This document shows, piece after piece, positions 17,796 through 25,492 of a stretch of 27,975 bases of DNA (positions within the stretch are counted from its first letter, which is position 1; each line of letters opens with the position of its first letter). The position numbers were made by a program, and so were the translations under genes. The stretch lies in assembly GCA_026988735.1 (NCBI GenBank), contig JALSKR010000002.1, forward strand, positions 1-27,975. Direction: 5' to 3'. Under the pieces are notes generated by a model. That model saw nothing but the letters and a program-made list of their open reading frames with translations. It ran no database searches and had not been told where the DNA came from. The DNA comes from Sulfurimonas sp. Its GTDB lineage: Bacteria > Campylobacterota > Campylobacteria > Campylobacterales > Sulfurimonadaceae.

Positions 17796-19502
17796 TTAAA
17801 TCAGTTCCATAATTTTATCAAATATATCTTCACTCTTGATATCTGTTTTTTCTTTTGTTGCTCTGTCAAAAATCTGTACATGTCCATTTTGCAACTCTTT
17901 TCCGATAACAATCGTATACGGGAACCCGATAAGTTCCGCATCTTTCATTTTAAATCCAAAACGCTCTTTTCTGTCATCGAGTATTACTTCCACATTTGCA
18001 TCTTGCAATTGCCTGTAAAGCTCTTCGCCTGCTTGCACCTGCGCCTCATCTTTGATGTTACTAATCATAATATTTACCATATAAGGTGCAGTTGCTTTTG
18101 TCCAGATACAGCCATACTCATCATGGTGCTGTTCAATGACTGCTGCAACAAGACGCGAAACACCCATTCCGTATGTTCCCATAATAAAAAGCTGCGCTTT
18201 TCCGTTTTCATCCAAAAATTCGGCTTTCAAAGCTTTTGAGTAAGTAGTTCCAAGTTTAAAAATATGCCCTACTTCAATTCCCTTTGTAAATGAAAGTGTT
18301 CCCTTTTCACAATGAGGGCAGATATCACCCTCGTTTACCTCTGCTATATCTGCAAAATAAGCAACATCACTCAACACAGACAAATCTACACCTATAAAGT
18401 GATAATCTGCTTCATTCGCCCCGCAGATTAAATTTGTGGCATTTTTTAAATCACTGTCAATGACATGTTTTGCCTTATCCTGATCAAGCGGTCCTATAAA
18501 GCCAGGAACCAGCCCTGTTTCTTTGAGCTCTTCTTCTGTCACATCTACAACATCAAGCGCTTCTGTTGCATTGAGTGCTTTTACTTCCTGGAGGTTATCA
18601 CACCCTCTTACAAAGAAAAGGACAATCTCACTTGCATCTTCGTAAACAACTTTTTTTGCAACACATTTTACTGTGTAGTATGGGTCTATCTTAAAAAACT
18701 CCGCGAGTTCATCTATTGTTTTAACATCGGGTGTTTTAAATTTATTAAAAGAAGCTTCAGGAGCTTCAGGAATATTTGAACGTTTACTTCTTGAAGCGGC
18801 TTCTATATTGGCACCGTATTCACATTTTGAACAAACAGCAATTGTGTCTTCACCGCTCTCAGCCAAAACCATCAGTTCTTTGGAGCCGTTCCCACCGATG
18901 GCACCGCTGTCAGCCTCTACAACTCTAAAATCAAGTCCCATACGGGTAAGTATCTTTTTGTATGCTGCTTCCATTGCATCAAATTCTCGATCCAAATCCT
19001 CTGTTGTAGCATGAAAAGAGTAGGCATCCTGCATAATAAACTCACGACCACGCATCAGCCCAAAACGGGGACGCGCCTCATCTCGGAATTTTGTCTTAAT
19101 CTGATACAGGTTTAATGGCAGATTCTTATAGGATGTCACACGGTTACGGACAACATCAACCATCATCTCTTCATGTGTAGGTCCAAGTACGAAAAGGTTG
19201 TTTTTTCTGTCGTGAAAACGAAGCAGTTCTTTACCAAACTTTTCTATTCTTCCACTCTCCTGCCACAACTCTGCGGGTGTTACAAAAGAGAGTTCCACCT
19301 CCTGGGCACCCACTTTTGTCATCTCTTCATTGATGATATTTTCTATTTTTTTAATCACTCTTTTTGCCAATGGCAGATAATTATACAAACCTGCAGCAAC
19401 CTGTGTAATAAATCCTGCACGAGATAAAAATATATGACTCGGAAGTGTAGCATCTGATGGTGCCTCTTTGGTTGTCGGTATAAAAGCTTTACTTCTTCTC
19501 AA
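17796..19502 (-). CDS. proS: prolyl-tRNA synthetase, bacterial type with editing insertion
   Basis: ProS charges tRNA-Pro. The 568-residue length and order fit the bacterial type. Class II catalytic motifs include FRDEARPRFGLMRGREFIMQDAYSFH near residues 139-164. An editing insertion spans roughly 230-390 (VKTIDELAEFFKIDPYYTVKCV, later NLICGANEADYHFIGVDL). Motif 3 (GTYGMGVSRLVAAVIEQH) is near residue 442, and the anticodon-binding domain forms the C-terminus. The start is TTG at 19502 (MRRSKAFIPTTKEAP), supported by AAAGGA about 10 bases upstream, overlapping the end of hemA. It sits inside the hemA-hemC operon, an arrangement I recall from H. pylori. Confidence 0.97.
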   Translation of the reverse strand: MRRSKAFIPTTKEAPSDATLPSHIFLSRAGFITQVAAGLYNYLPLAKRVIKKIENIINEEMTKVGAQEVELSFVTPAELWQESGRIEKFGKELLRFHDRKNNLFVLGPTHEEMMVDVVRNRVTSYKNLPLNLYQIKTKFRDEARPRFGLMRGREFIMQDAYSFHATTEDLDREFDAMEAAYKKILTRMGLDFRVVEADSGAIGGNGSKELMVLAESGEDTIAVCSKCEYGANIEAASRSKRSNIPEAPEASFNKFKTPDVKTIDELAEFFKIDPYYTVKCVAKKVVYEDASEIVLFFVRGCDNLQEVKALNATEALDVVDVTEEELKETGLVPGFIGPLDQDKAKHVIDSDLKNATNLICGANEADYHFIGVDLSVLSDVAYFADIAEVNEGDICPHCEKGTLSFTKGIEVGHIFKLGTTYSKALKAEFLDENGKAQLFIMGTYGMGVSRLVAAVIEQHHDEYGCIWTKATAPYMVNIMISNIKDEAQVQAGEELYRQLQDANVEVILDDRKERFGFKMKDAELIGFPYTIVIGKELQNGHVQIFDRATKEKTDIKSEDIFDKIMELI

Positions 19503-19505
19503 ATT

Positions 19506-20786
19506 TTAATCCTTTTTTAAATGGTGTTTGTATTGGTCTGGAATATTGTCATTCTCATCATTAAGAATATACTGCATTGCTCCGGTGACAGAATCACTTT
19601 TGGCTTCATGCGAGGCTGCACGCATTTTTTTTGTCATATCATGCAAAAATCTTTTGATTGCCTGATGCGCCATTTTTTGCGCCTGCTGTTCATATTCTTG
19701 AGGCAGAAAACCTTTTTTAACCGCACGTTGTGTCTCTTCCTGTGCAGCTTTTTCAGCTTTTTTATAAATTTCTTTTATAATAGGTTCCACATTGAGTGTA
19801 TCAAGCCACTCATAAAATTCCACAACACTTCGTCCTACAATTCCGTGCGCCTGTCTTACATACTGTTCTCTTTGTGCCTTGTTTGCATCTACAATATCTT
19901 TTATATCATCCACCACAAAAAGAGAAATATTTTTTCTGTTTTTTATATCAATATCTCTTGGAACAGCCAAATCAAACCAGAATCTCTCAAAATCCACATC
20001 TTCTATAAGTTCGTTGGTAATAATAGGATACGTTGCACCTGTTGCTGTGAATATAATATCAAATTCATTCACCGCTTTATCCAAATCACCAAATTCATAT
20101 ACTTTAGCATTGCATTCCTGTGCCAAAGTCTTGGCTTTTTGCTTTGTTCTGTTTGCGATATATGTCTCCACCCCGTCCGATACAAGGTGTTTTGCGCAGA
20201 TTTCACTCATTTCACCCACACCGATAACGAGTGCTTTTTTTTCGTTTAAATTATCTACTTTTTCTTTAATCTGTTTTATTGCTACAGAAGCCACAGAAAC
20301 CGGTTTTGATGATATATCAGTTAAATTTCTCACCTTTGCAGCACATTTAAACGCATGCGAAAGCGCTCGTGACATTTTCTTATCCGAATAACCGCGTTCA
20401 TGAGAAAATTTAAAAGCATCTTTTAACTGTCCGGCAATCTGTGTCTCACCAACTACCATAGAGTCAATAGAACTTGCAACCGCAAAAAGATGATGAATTG
20501 CACTACTGTCATCAACTATTTCAGCGGTTTTTCGTAAAATATCTTCTGACAAACCACCTTTGAATGCCAGCAACTTCATCATATGTTCCGTTGCTTCTTC
20601 AATGTCACTGCAGCATACATATAGCTCCATACGGTTACATGTAGCCAGCATGACAGCTTCACTGATATTAGGCGATTTGAGAAGTCTTTGCAGGCAGGCT
20701 TCTTTCTCTTCATCCGTATAGGTGAATTTTTCTCTCAATTCCAAATTACTGTTTTTATGTGAAAGACTTACAATTAAATAATGCAT
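19506..20786 (-). CDS. hemA: glutamyl-tRNA reductase
   Basis: HemA reduces glutamyl-tRNA to glutamate-1-semialdehyde, the first committed step of C5-pathway tetrapyrrole synthesis. The 426-residue protein has the catalytic Cys C50 in LATCNRMELYV and the segment SSIDSMVVGETQIAGQLKDAF (about 104-124). An NADPH-binding region begins with ALVIGVGEMSEICAKHL, and a C-terminal helical dimerisation domain follows. It overlaps the prenyl synthase stop by one base (TGATG) and is followed 3 bases later by proS. With hemC downstream, it ties haem production to prenyl quinone production in one transcript. Confidence 0.98.
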   Translation of the reverse strand: MHYLIVSLSHKNSNLELREKFTYTDEEKEACLQRLLKSPNISEAVMLATCNRMELYVCCSDIEEATEHMMKLLAFKGGLSEDILRKTAEIVDDSSAIHHLFAVASSIDSMVVGETQIAGQLKDAFKFSHERGYSDKKMSRALSHAFKCAAKVRNLTDISSKPVSVASVAIKQIKEKVDNLNEKKALVIGVGEMSEICAKHLVSDGVETYIANRTKQKAKTLAQECNAKVYEFGDLDKAVNEFDIIFTATGATYPIITNELIEDVDFERFWFDLAVPRDIDIKNRKNISLFVVDDIKDIVDANKAQREQYVRQAHGIVGRSVVEFYEWLDTLNVEPIIKEIYKKAEKAAQEETQRAVKKGFLPQEYEQQAQKMAHQAIKRFLHDMTKKMRAASHEAKSDSVTGAMQYILNDENDNIPDQYKHHLKKD

Positions 20787-21673
20787 CAGTAACTTCTCTG
20801 TATCATAGTATCTAAAATGGCAACCAAATCTTCATCTTCATGCAAAGCAAGCTTCGCCTCGTTTGAGAGTTTCTGTGCCAGTTCAAAAGATTTTTCTATC
20901 GTTTTGTGTTCTTGCATCTTCTGTTTCATCCATAAGAGTTCTTCTTGTGTAGGTTTTTTCGCATGCAGAGATAGAAGCTTTTGTTGATCTTTTGCTTCAA
21001 GTGCCTTGTAAAGATAAATGTACGGCAAAGTACATTTCCCTTCTACATAATCATTCATCGCAGGTTTTCCAAGTGTTGCTTCGTCTGCTGTAATATCAAG
21101 AATATCATCTATAATTTGAAATGAGAGTCCTAAATTACGTCCGTACAAAGCATACTTGTCTGCATCTTTTCCCGCCAGCAGAGCACTCGCTTTTGCAGCT
21201 GCTTCAATCAGTGTAGCGGTTTTGAGATAAAGCATATCAAGATAACGTTTTTCATCACTGTTAAAACTTTCTGCCATCTTGACATCCATCATTTCGCCCT
21301 TGGAAAGAGCCGTAACCGATGAAGCAATTGTCTGTGCTACTTCTTTGTCAAAGGCAACAAGTTCCGTAAATGCTTTTGAATATAAAATATCTCCGAGCAT
21401 GACAGCTGTTTTGCTTCCGTCCGTTGCATTTACCGATGCTACTCCGCGTCTTGTCATAGCATCATCAATAACATCATCATGTAAAAGTGAGGCAGCATGA
21501 ATCAGTTCCACTATGGCGGCTAAAAGAGGAGCGTCCTTATGTTTTGGAGCAATTTTAAGAATAAGCTTTGCCCGAAGTCTCTTTCCGCCCTGCAGCATTG
21601 CAAACAGACGGGTCACCTCATCATAATCACACTCTTGTATCAATCTTTTTATTTGCGCTTCTACTCTTTGCAT
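20786..21673 (-). CDS. long-chain polyprenyl diphosphate synthase
   Basis: A trans-prenyltransferase of 295 residues, building polyprenyl diphosphate chains from isopentenyl diphosphate. Conserved elements are GGKRLRA (29-35), the first Asp-rich motif DDVIDD (66-71), and the second Asp-rich motif DDILD (189-193). The fifth residue before the first motif is a small Ala (A61), which in this family generally allows long chains, so the product is probably the side chain of menaquinone rather than farnesyl diphosphate (IspB-type role). This is inference from one residue and from context. The start ATG abuts the stop of the upstream small protein gene. Confidence 0.92.
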   Translation of the reverse strand: MQRVEAQIKRLIQECDYDEVTRLFAMLQGGKRLRAKLILKIAPKHKDAPLLAAIVELIHAASLLHDDVIDDAMTRRGVASVNATDGSKTAVMLGDILYSKAFTELVAFDKEVAQTIASSVTALSKGEMMDVKMAESFNSDEKRYLDMLYLKTATLIEAAAKASALLAGKDADKYALYGRNLGLSFQIIDDILDITADEATLGKPAMNDYVEGKCTLPYIYLYKALEAKDQQKLLSLHAKKPTQEELLWMKQKMQEHKTIEKSFELAQKLSNEAKLALHEDEDLVAILDTMIQRSY

Positions 21674-22105
21674 TTATCTCGTCTTTTGTTTATTTTTTGC
21701 TATTTCTAATCTTATTTGCTCTTTATCATCAGAAAGATAAAGCTCAAATTTTGCAATATTTTTTTTTACATCAAACTCTTTAAATTTAACCAGTATGTAG
21801 GGTACATTGTAAAAATCTGCTCCAGGAGTTTTTAGTTTGACCCGAAAACTTTGATTTTTATGATTCAGGTAAAGTATATTTTGCGCTACATACTTATCAT
21901 ATGAACGCAAAATCACCAAACCTTCATTCGTGTACAAAGTCCATCTAAATGTAAAAAGTCTTGTTTTGTTATCGTATTTTACAAGAATTTTCTTTGGCTC
22001 ATCCTTTTTCAATGAAATTTCCTGCACATCCTGCAAATCACCTGCAAAAAGAACAGCACTGCAAAGAAACAAGACTCTCAGGAAAAACTGTAAAACACTT
22101 TTCAA
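21674..22105 (-). CDS. small exported protein of unknown function
   Basis: A 143-residue protein with a clear signal peptide (MKSVLQFFLRVLFLCSAVLFAG, cleavage near residue 21) and a soluble, Lys-rich, beta-rich mature part. It has no cysteine after the signal region and no recognised catalytic motif. The start is TTG at 22105, three bases after the DUF2018 stop. Its position between DUF2018 and the prenyl synthase matches my recollection of HP0241 in H. pylori, which would make it a conserved Campylobacterota periplasmic protein. Conservation in this operon hints at a role in the envelope or in tetrapyrrole/quinone enzymes, but nothing in the sequence specifies it. Confidence 0.82.
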   Translation of the reverse strand: MKSVLQFFLRVLFLCSAVLFAGDLQDVQEISLKKDEPKKILVKYDNKTRLFTFRWTLYTNEGLVILRSYDKYVAQNILYLNHKNQSFRVKLKTPGADFYNVPYILVKFKEFDVKKNIAKFELYLSDDKEQIRLEIAKNKQKTR

Positions 22106-22108
22106 CTG

Positions 22109-22396
22109 TTATTCGCTCTGAGAAAGAATATTACCCATCAGTTCTATATAAATACTTTTTGTTTTGGTTGCAACCTCATCAAGATGACTTGCTTTATATC
22201 GTGCAACTACCGTATCAATATCATCACCGACCTGCTCCTGAAGCATCAATTCCATTGCAGCAACTTTTTCGACAAACTTTTCAAGCTCTTGTCTTACTAT
22301 ATCATTGTTGGCATTAAAAACAACATCCATAAACTTTGATCTTGGAGAACCTCCAAAGATATCATCTTCATCTTCAAATAACGCGCTGTAACTCAT
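22109..22396 (-). CDS. DUF2018 (HP0242-like) small helical protein
   Basis: A 95-residue, acidic, all-helical cytoplasmic protein (MSYSALFEDEDDIFGGSPRSK...). It matches the small DUF2018 family restricted to Campylobacterota, whose H. pylori member HP0242 is an intertwined helical homodimer. Helices are likely at about 19-30, 34-57 and 59-92. AGGA lies upstream of the ATG and argB ends 13 bases before. The cellular role is unknown. The stable position next to the exported protein, ispB and hemA suggests an operon-level relationship. Confidence 0.8.
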   Translation of the reverse strand: MSYSALFEDEDDIFGGSPRSKFMDVVFNANNDIVRQELEKFVEKVAAMELMLQEQVGDDIDTVVARYKASHLDEVATKTKSIYIELMGNILSQSE

Positions 22397-22409
22397 ACCT
22401 AATCCTTTC

Positions 22410-23261
22410 TTATTTTACTATTTGGGTACCTACACCCTCAGATGTAAACAACTCTAAAAGCATAGAGTGTTCAAGTCGCCCGTCAATAATATGCGCTTTG
22501 TGTACACCACCGTCTATCGCTTCGAGACAGGCATCAACTTTTGGTACCATACCGCCGTGAATTGTTCCGTTTTCTTTCAGCACTTTTACTTCATCTTTTG
22601 TCAAGGTTGCAAGGAGTTGTTTCTCTTTGTTTAAGACACCCGGGGTATCTGTCAAAAAAATTATTTTGTTTGCACCAATGGCTTTTGCAACATAAGAAGC
22701 ACACAGATCGGCATTGATGTTGTATCCGGGATGTCCCATCTCTTCACCCGCTGCAATAGGGGCTATAACAGGAATAAAACCCTCTTTGATGAGATTTAAA
22801 ACAACATCTGCTTTGACATTTGTGATATTGCCCGTTAATCCCCACTTACTAAAGTCTTTTGCCCTTGCACGAATAAAATGCGCATCTTTTCCACTGATAC
22901 CTATTGCTTTTGCATCATGGGAATTCAGTAAAGAGACTATCTCTTTGTTGATTTCACCACTGAGTATCATCTCCACAATCCGCATCGTCTCTTTTGTAGT
23001 CACGCGCTGTCCGTCTATAAACTCTGTCTCAATTTTAAGTGCTTCAAGCATATCTGTAATCTTTTTTCCACCCCCATGTACGATAACAGGTTTGATACCT
23101 ACTAGATACATAAGCAAAATATCTTCTGCAAATTTTTCTTTTAACGCCGGGGATGTCTGTGCCGAACCGCCATATTTTATAACAACAATCTCTTTTCTAA
23201 ACTCACGAATAAACGGAAGTGCATCAAGGAGTGTTTTTACTGTTTCAACTTTTGCCTGCAA
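22410..23261 (-). CDS. argB: acetylglutamate kinase
   Basis: ArgB phosphorylates N-acetylglutamate in arginine synthesis. The 283-residue protein has the family's KYGGSA (29-34) and the phosphate-binding VHGGGKKI (61-68). Other family segments are SGKDAHFIRA, GYNINADLCASYVAKAIGA and IFLTDTPGVL. A C-terminal GGMVPKVDACLEAIDGGVHKAHIIDGR segment completes it. The start is TTG at 23261, with AAGGA at good spacing and no in-frame ATG; the N-terminal helix VETVKTLLDALPFIREF supports it. It is the first gene of the minus-strand operon, and its upstream region is occupied by a repeat element from 23311. Confidence 0.97.
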   Translation of the reverse strand: MQAKVETVKTLLDALPFIREFRKEIVVIKYGGSAQTSPALKEKFAEDILLMYLVGIKPVIVHGGGKKITDMLEALKIETEFIDGQRVTTKETMRIVEMILSGEINKEIVSLLNSHDAKAIGISGKDAHFIRARAKDFSKWGLTGNITNVKADVVLNLIKEGFIPVIAPIAAGEEMGHPGYNINADLCASYVAKAIGANKIIFLTDTPGVLNKEKQLLATLTKDEVKVLKENGTIHGGMVPKVDACLEAIDGGVHKAHIIDGRLEHSMLLELFTSEGVGTQIVK

Positions 23262-23293
23262 TATTTCTATCCTTTATGCAAAATAATTTTGCT

Positions 23294-23299
23294 ATTCTA
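23294..23299 (-). promoter_or_regulatory. possible -10 box for argB operon
   Basis: GATAGAAT on the minus strand (TAGAAT as the -10) lies 32 bases before the argB start. The matching -35 position (about 23317-23322) would fall inside the terminal repeat of the inserted element, and it is not a good consensus there. Tentative. Confidence 0.3.
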
Positions 23300-23310
23300 T
23301 CCAATCTTCT

Positions 23311-23587
23311 ATTAAGGGCACATCTAAAAACCCTGATGTATCTCAACATTATAGCAAAAGTACTAATGCAAGGCAAAACTACGCAGGAGCTACTTGTAGC
23401 TTTAAGTGGTTTTAACGAAGCAGTAGTGCTTTTGCTATAATGCCCTACGGGAGCCAAAAAGAGAAGCAATCTTGCACAAAATTTTCTATCACCGTAGCTA
23501 CGGCTATGCTTCAAGAAAAGTTTTACACAATCTCACTCCTCTTTTTTGGCTTTGAGATATATCAGGGTTTTTAGATGTGCCCTTAAT
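23311..23587. mobile_element. 277-bp MITE-like element with 35-bp terminal inverted repeats (element A)
   Basis: The ends at 23311-23345 and 23553-23587 are inverted copies matching at 34 of 35 positions, beginning ATTAAGGGCACATC. There is no credible coding sequence. Inside are two hairpin modules joined by the small hairpin CCCTACGGG (23443-23451). Module A1 has arms at 23347-23364 and 23425-23442 (17 of 18 paired, the other T-G). Module A2 spans about 23453-23550, with paired arms and a central CCGTAGCTACGG. If TTAA is a target duplication, the mobile core is 23316-23582 and runs from GGGC to GCCC. It fills most of the 397-bp gap between divergent argB and the HdeD-like gene. I do not recognise a named family. 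Confidence 0.8.
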
Positions 23588-23658
23588 GCTACTTAAGTAA
23601 CTCTTCTTGTATCATAACTATGTTACAATCTTTGCAAATATTTCAAAAAGGAAACAAA

Positions 23659-24204
23659 ATGTGGAAGTATCCTATAGATGAGAATCTGTTTGACAAATTT
23701 AGCAAGTATTCAAAAGTTACAGGTGTAATTTTTATTATTCTTGGTATTGTGGGTATCATATACCCTGTGTTTATGACATTGGCTACTGTAACTTTTGTTG
23801 CATGGCTTATGATGTTTAGTGGATTTATGGCTGGCTATTTTACCTATATCAGCGATAAAAGTGATTTTCTTGGATGGCTTAAAAGTTTTATCCTAATCGG
23901 CATCGGGGCATTAATGATTTTTTATCCTATGACAGGGATAGGAACAGTTGGTCTGCTTCTTGCAATATACTTTTTTATGGACTCATTTGCAAGTTTTTCA
24001 CTTGCGATGAATATGCGTCCGGCAAGTGGTTGGATCTGGTGGCTTTTCAATGCAATTTTTTCTATGTTAATTGGAATTTTATTTATAGTAGGTTGGCCGT
24101 TTACATCAACCTATCTCATAGGCTTATTAGTAGGTTTTAGTCTTTTCTTTGATGGCTTTGCCCTTCTTATAACAGGCTCAATATTTAAAAAAATGAATCA
24201 GTAA
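23659..24204 (+). CDS. HdeD-like (DUF308) membrane protein
   Basis: A 181-residue integral membrane protein with about six helices in three pairs, rich in Gly and aromatic residues. ILGIVGIIYPVFMTLATVTFVAWLM and later ALMIFYPMTGIGTVGLLLAIYFF show the repeated G-x-x-x-x-x-P pattern of the HdeD/DUF308 family. E. coli HdeD is linked to acid resistance; the role here is unknown. The ATG at 23659 is preferred because AAAGGAA lies 7 bases before it. An ATG at 23620 in frame has no ribosome site and adds a non-membrane leader. The next gene starts one base after its stop. The gene begins 72 bp beyond element A. Confidence 0.85.
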   Translation: MWKYPIDENLFDKFSKYSKVTGVIFIILGIVGIIYPVFMTLATVTFVAWLMMFSGFMAGYFTYISDKSDFLGWLKSFILIGIGALMIFYPMTGIGTVGLLLAIYFFMDSFASFSLAMNMRPASGWIWWLFNAIFSMLIGILFIVGWPFTSTYLIGLLVGFSLFFDGFALLITGSIFKKMNQ

Positions 24205-24205
24205 A

Positions 24206-25492
24206 ATGCAAAAACAAAAAGCATTTGGACTCTGGAGCGCTGTCTTTTTAGGCATTGGTTCGATGGTAGGAGCCGGAATTTTTATAGTTATCGGCCAAGC
24301 TGGTGCTATGGCTGGAAATATTGTCTGGCTCTCTTTTGTTTTTGGCGGAATTATAGCACTTTTAAGTGGCTATTCTCTGGCAAAGTTGGCAGTACGCTAC
24401 CAGTCACGCGGCGGAATAGTCGAGTATTTGGTACAGGGATTTGGCGAAAATATTTTTTCCGGTTCTATGGGTGTCATGTTTTATTTTTCCCAGCTCATTG
24501 CCATTGCAGCCGTTGCAAAATCATTTGGAACCTACAGTGCAACATTTATGCTCCATGGTGATACAACCTGGATCAATATATTTGCCATAGGTATTATCGC
24601 CTTTTTCACGCTTATAAACCTTGTCGGTGCAGTTTTTGTTGCAAAGGCGGAAAATATCATTGTCATCATAAAACTCGGAGTTCTTGTTACCTTTGCATTT
24701 GCGGCACTTTTTACAATACAGCCTCAGCTTTTAAGTGTAGCGGACATGCCTCCTCTCAGCGGTATGGTTTTTGCCATCGGTATTACATTTTTTGCCTATC
24801 AGGGTTTTAGCGTTATTACAAACTCTGTGGAGGATATGGATAATCCGAAAGTGACCATGATGCGTTCTATGTTTGTCGCCTTGCTCATTGTAGCGGCTTT
24901 ATACATACTTACAAGTATTGCTGTTTTAGGAAACCTTCCGCTTGATAAAATCATTCAGGCAAAGGACTATGCCCTGGCTGAAGCGGCAAAGCCCATCTTT
25001 GGTGAATGGGGATTTAAGATTATGGCTGCCACGGCACTCCTGGCAACAGCCTCAGCGATTAATGCAACACTCTATGCTGTGACTGACATAGGATACACAA
25101 TGGCAAAAGAGGGAAATCTTCCTGAAATATACAAATATAATATCTACCAGTCTTTCGAGGGACTCATTATCAGTGCGCTTTTAATTATACCGATGATACT
25201 CTTTTTTAATCTGGCACAAATCACAACTGTTGCCGCTATAGTCATGCTCATCGTTCAGGGCAGTACACATGTTGCACACTTAAATCTTCTGCAGGAGAGT
25301 GGCGCAAAAAAATATCTTGTTGTTCTGGCAATTTTTTCTATGTTTGGGGTTGCTGGAATTACACTCTATTCTACCTATAAAACCATGCCTGAGATTGCAT
25401 ACTACCTTATAGTTACTTTTGCTTTGGCTTTTACGACAGAGTACCTACTGCGATACTTCAAACAAAGAATCATTTCTAAACAAACGCACTAA
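24206..25492 (+). CDS. APC-family amino acid permease
   Basis: A 428-residue transporter with about 12 membrane helices. The first contains the APC signature GIGSMVGAGIFIVIG (16-30), where amino acid backbone binding occurs in the family. Helix 6 contains GITFFAYQGFSVITNSVEDMDNP, typical of APC permeases of the APA/CAT type. It should take up, or exchange, an amino acid or polyamine using the proton gradient; the substrate is not readable. It begins one base after the HdeD-like stop, so the two are co-translated. Its stop TAA is also the left copy of the candidate 3-bp duplication flanking element B. Confidence 0.88.
   Translation: MQKQKAFGLWSAVFLGIGSMVGAGIFIVIGQAGAMAGNIVWLSFVFGGIIALLSGYSLAKLAVRYQSRGGIVEYLVQGFGENIFSGSMGVMFYFSQLIAIAAVAKSFGTYSATFMLHGDTTWINIFAIGIIAFFTLINLVGAVFVAKAENIIVIIKLGVLVTFAFAALFTIQPQLLSVADMPPLSGMVFAIGITFFAYQGFSVITNSVEDMDNPKVTMMRSMFVALLIVAALYILTSIAVLGNLPLDKIIQAKDYALAEAAKPIFGEWGFKIMAATALLATASAINATLYAVTDIGYTMAKEGNLPEIYKYNIYQSFEGLIISALLIIPMILFFNLAQITTVAAIVMLIVQGSTHVAHLNLLQESGAKKYLVVLAIFSMFGVAGITLYSTYKTMPEIAYYLIVTFALAFTTEYLLRYFKQRIISKQTH

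Noticed and set aside
19521..20391. Long plus-strand frames (242 and 170 codons) opposite hemA
   Set aside because: hemA is unmistakable on the minus strand; the opposite frames are rich in Phe, Cys and Ser from reverse-complemented codons.
23219..23514. Small frames (73 and 89 codons) covering part of element A
   Set aside because: They run from argB into hairpin arms, have no family resemblance and no ribosome site; the region is better explained by inverted repeats.
23620..23658. Upstream ATG start for the HdeD-like protein
   Set aside because: It lacks a ribosome site and adds 13 atypical residues, while the ATG at 23659 has AAAGGAA at ideal distance.
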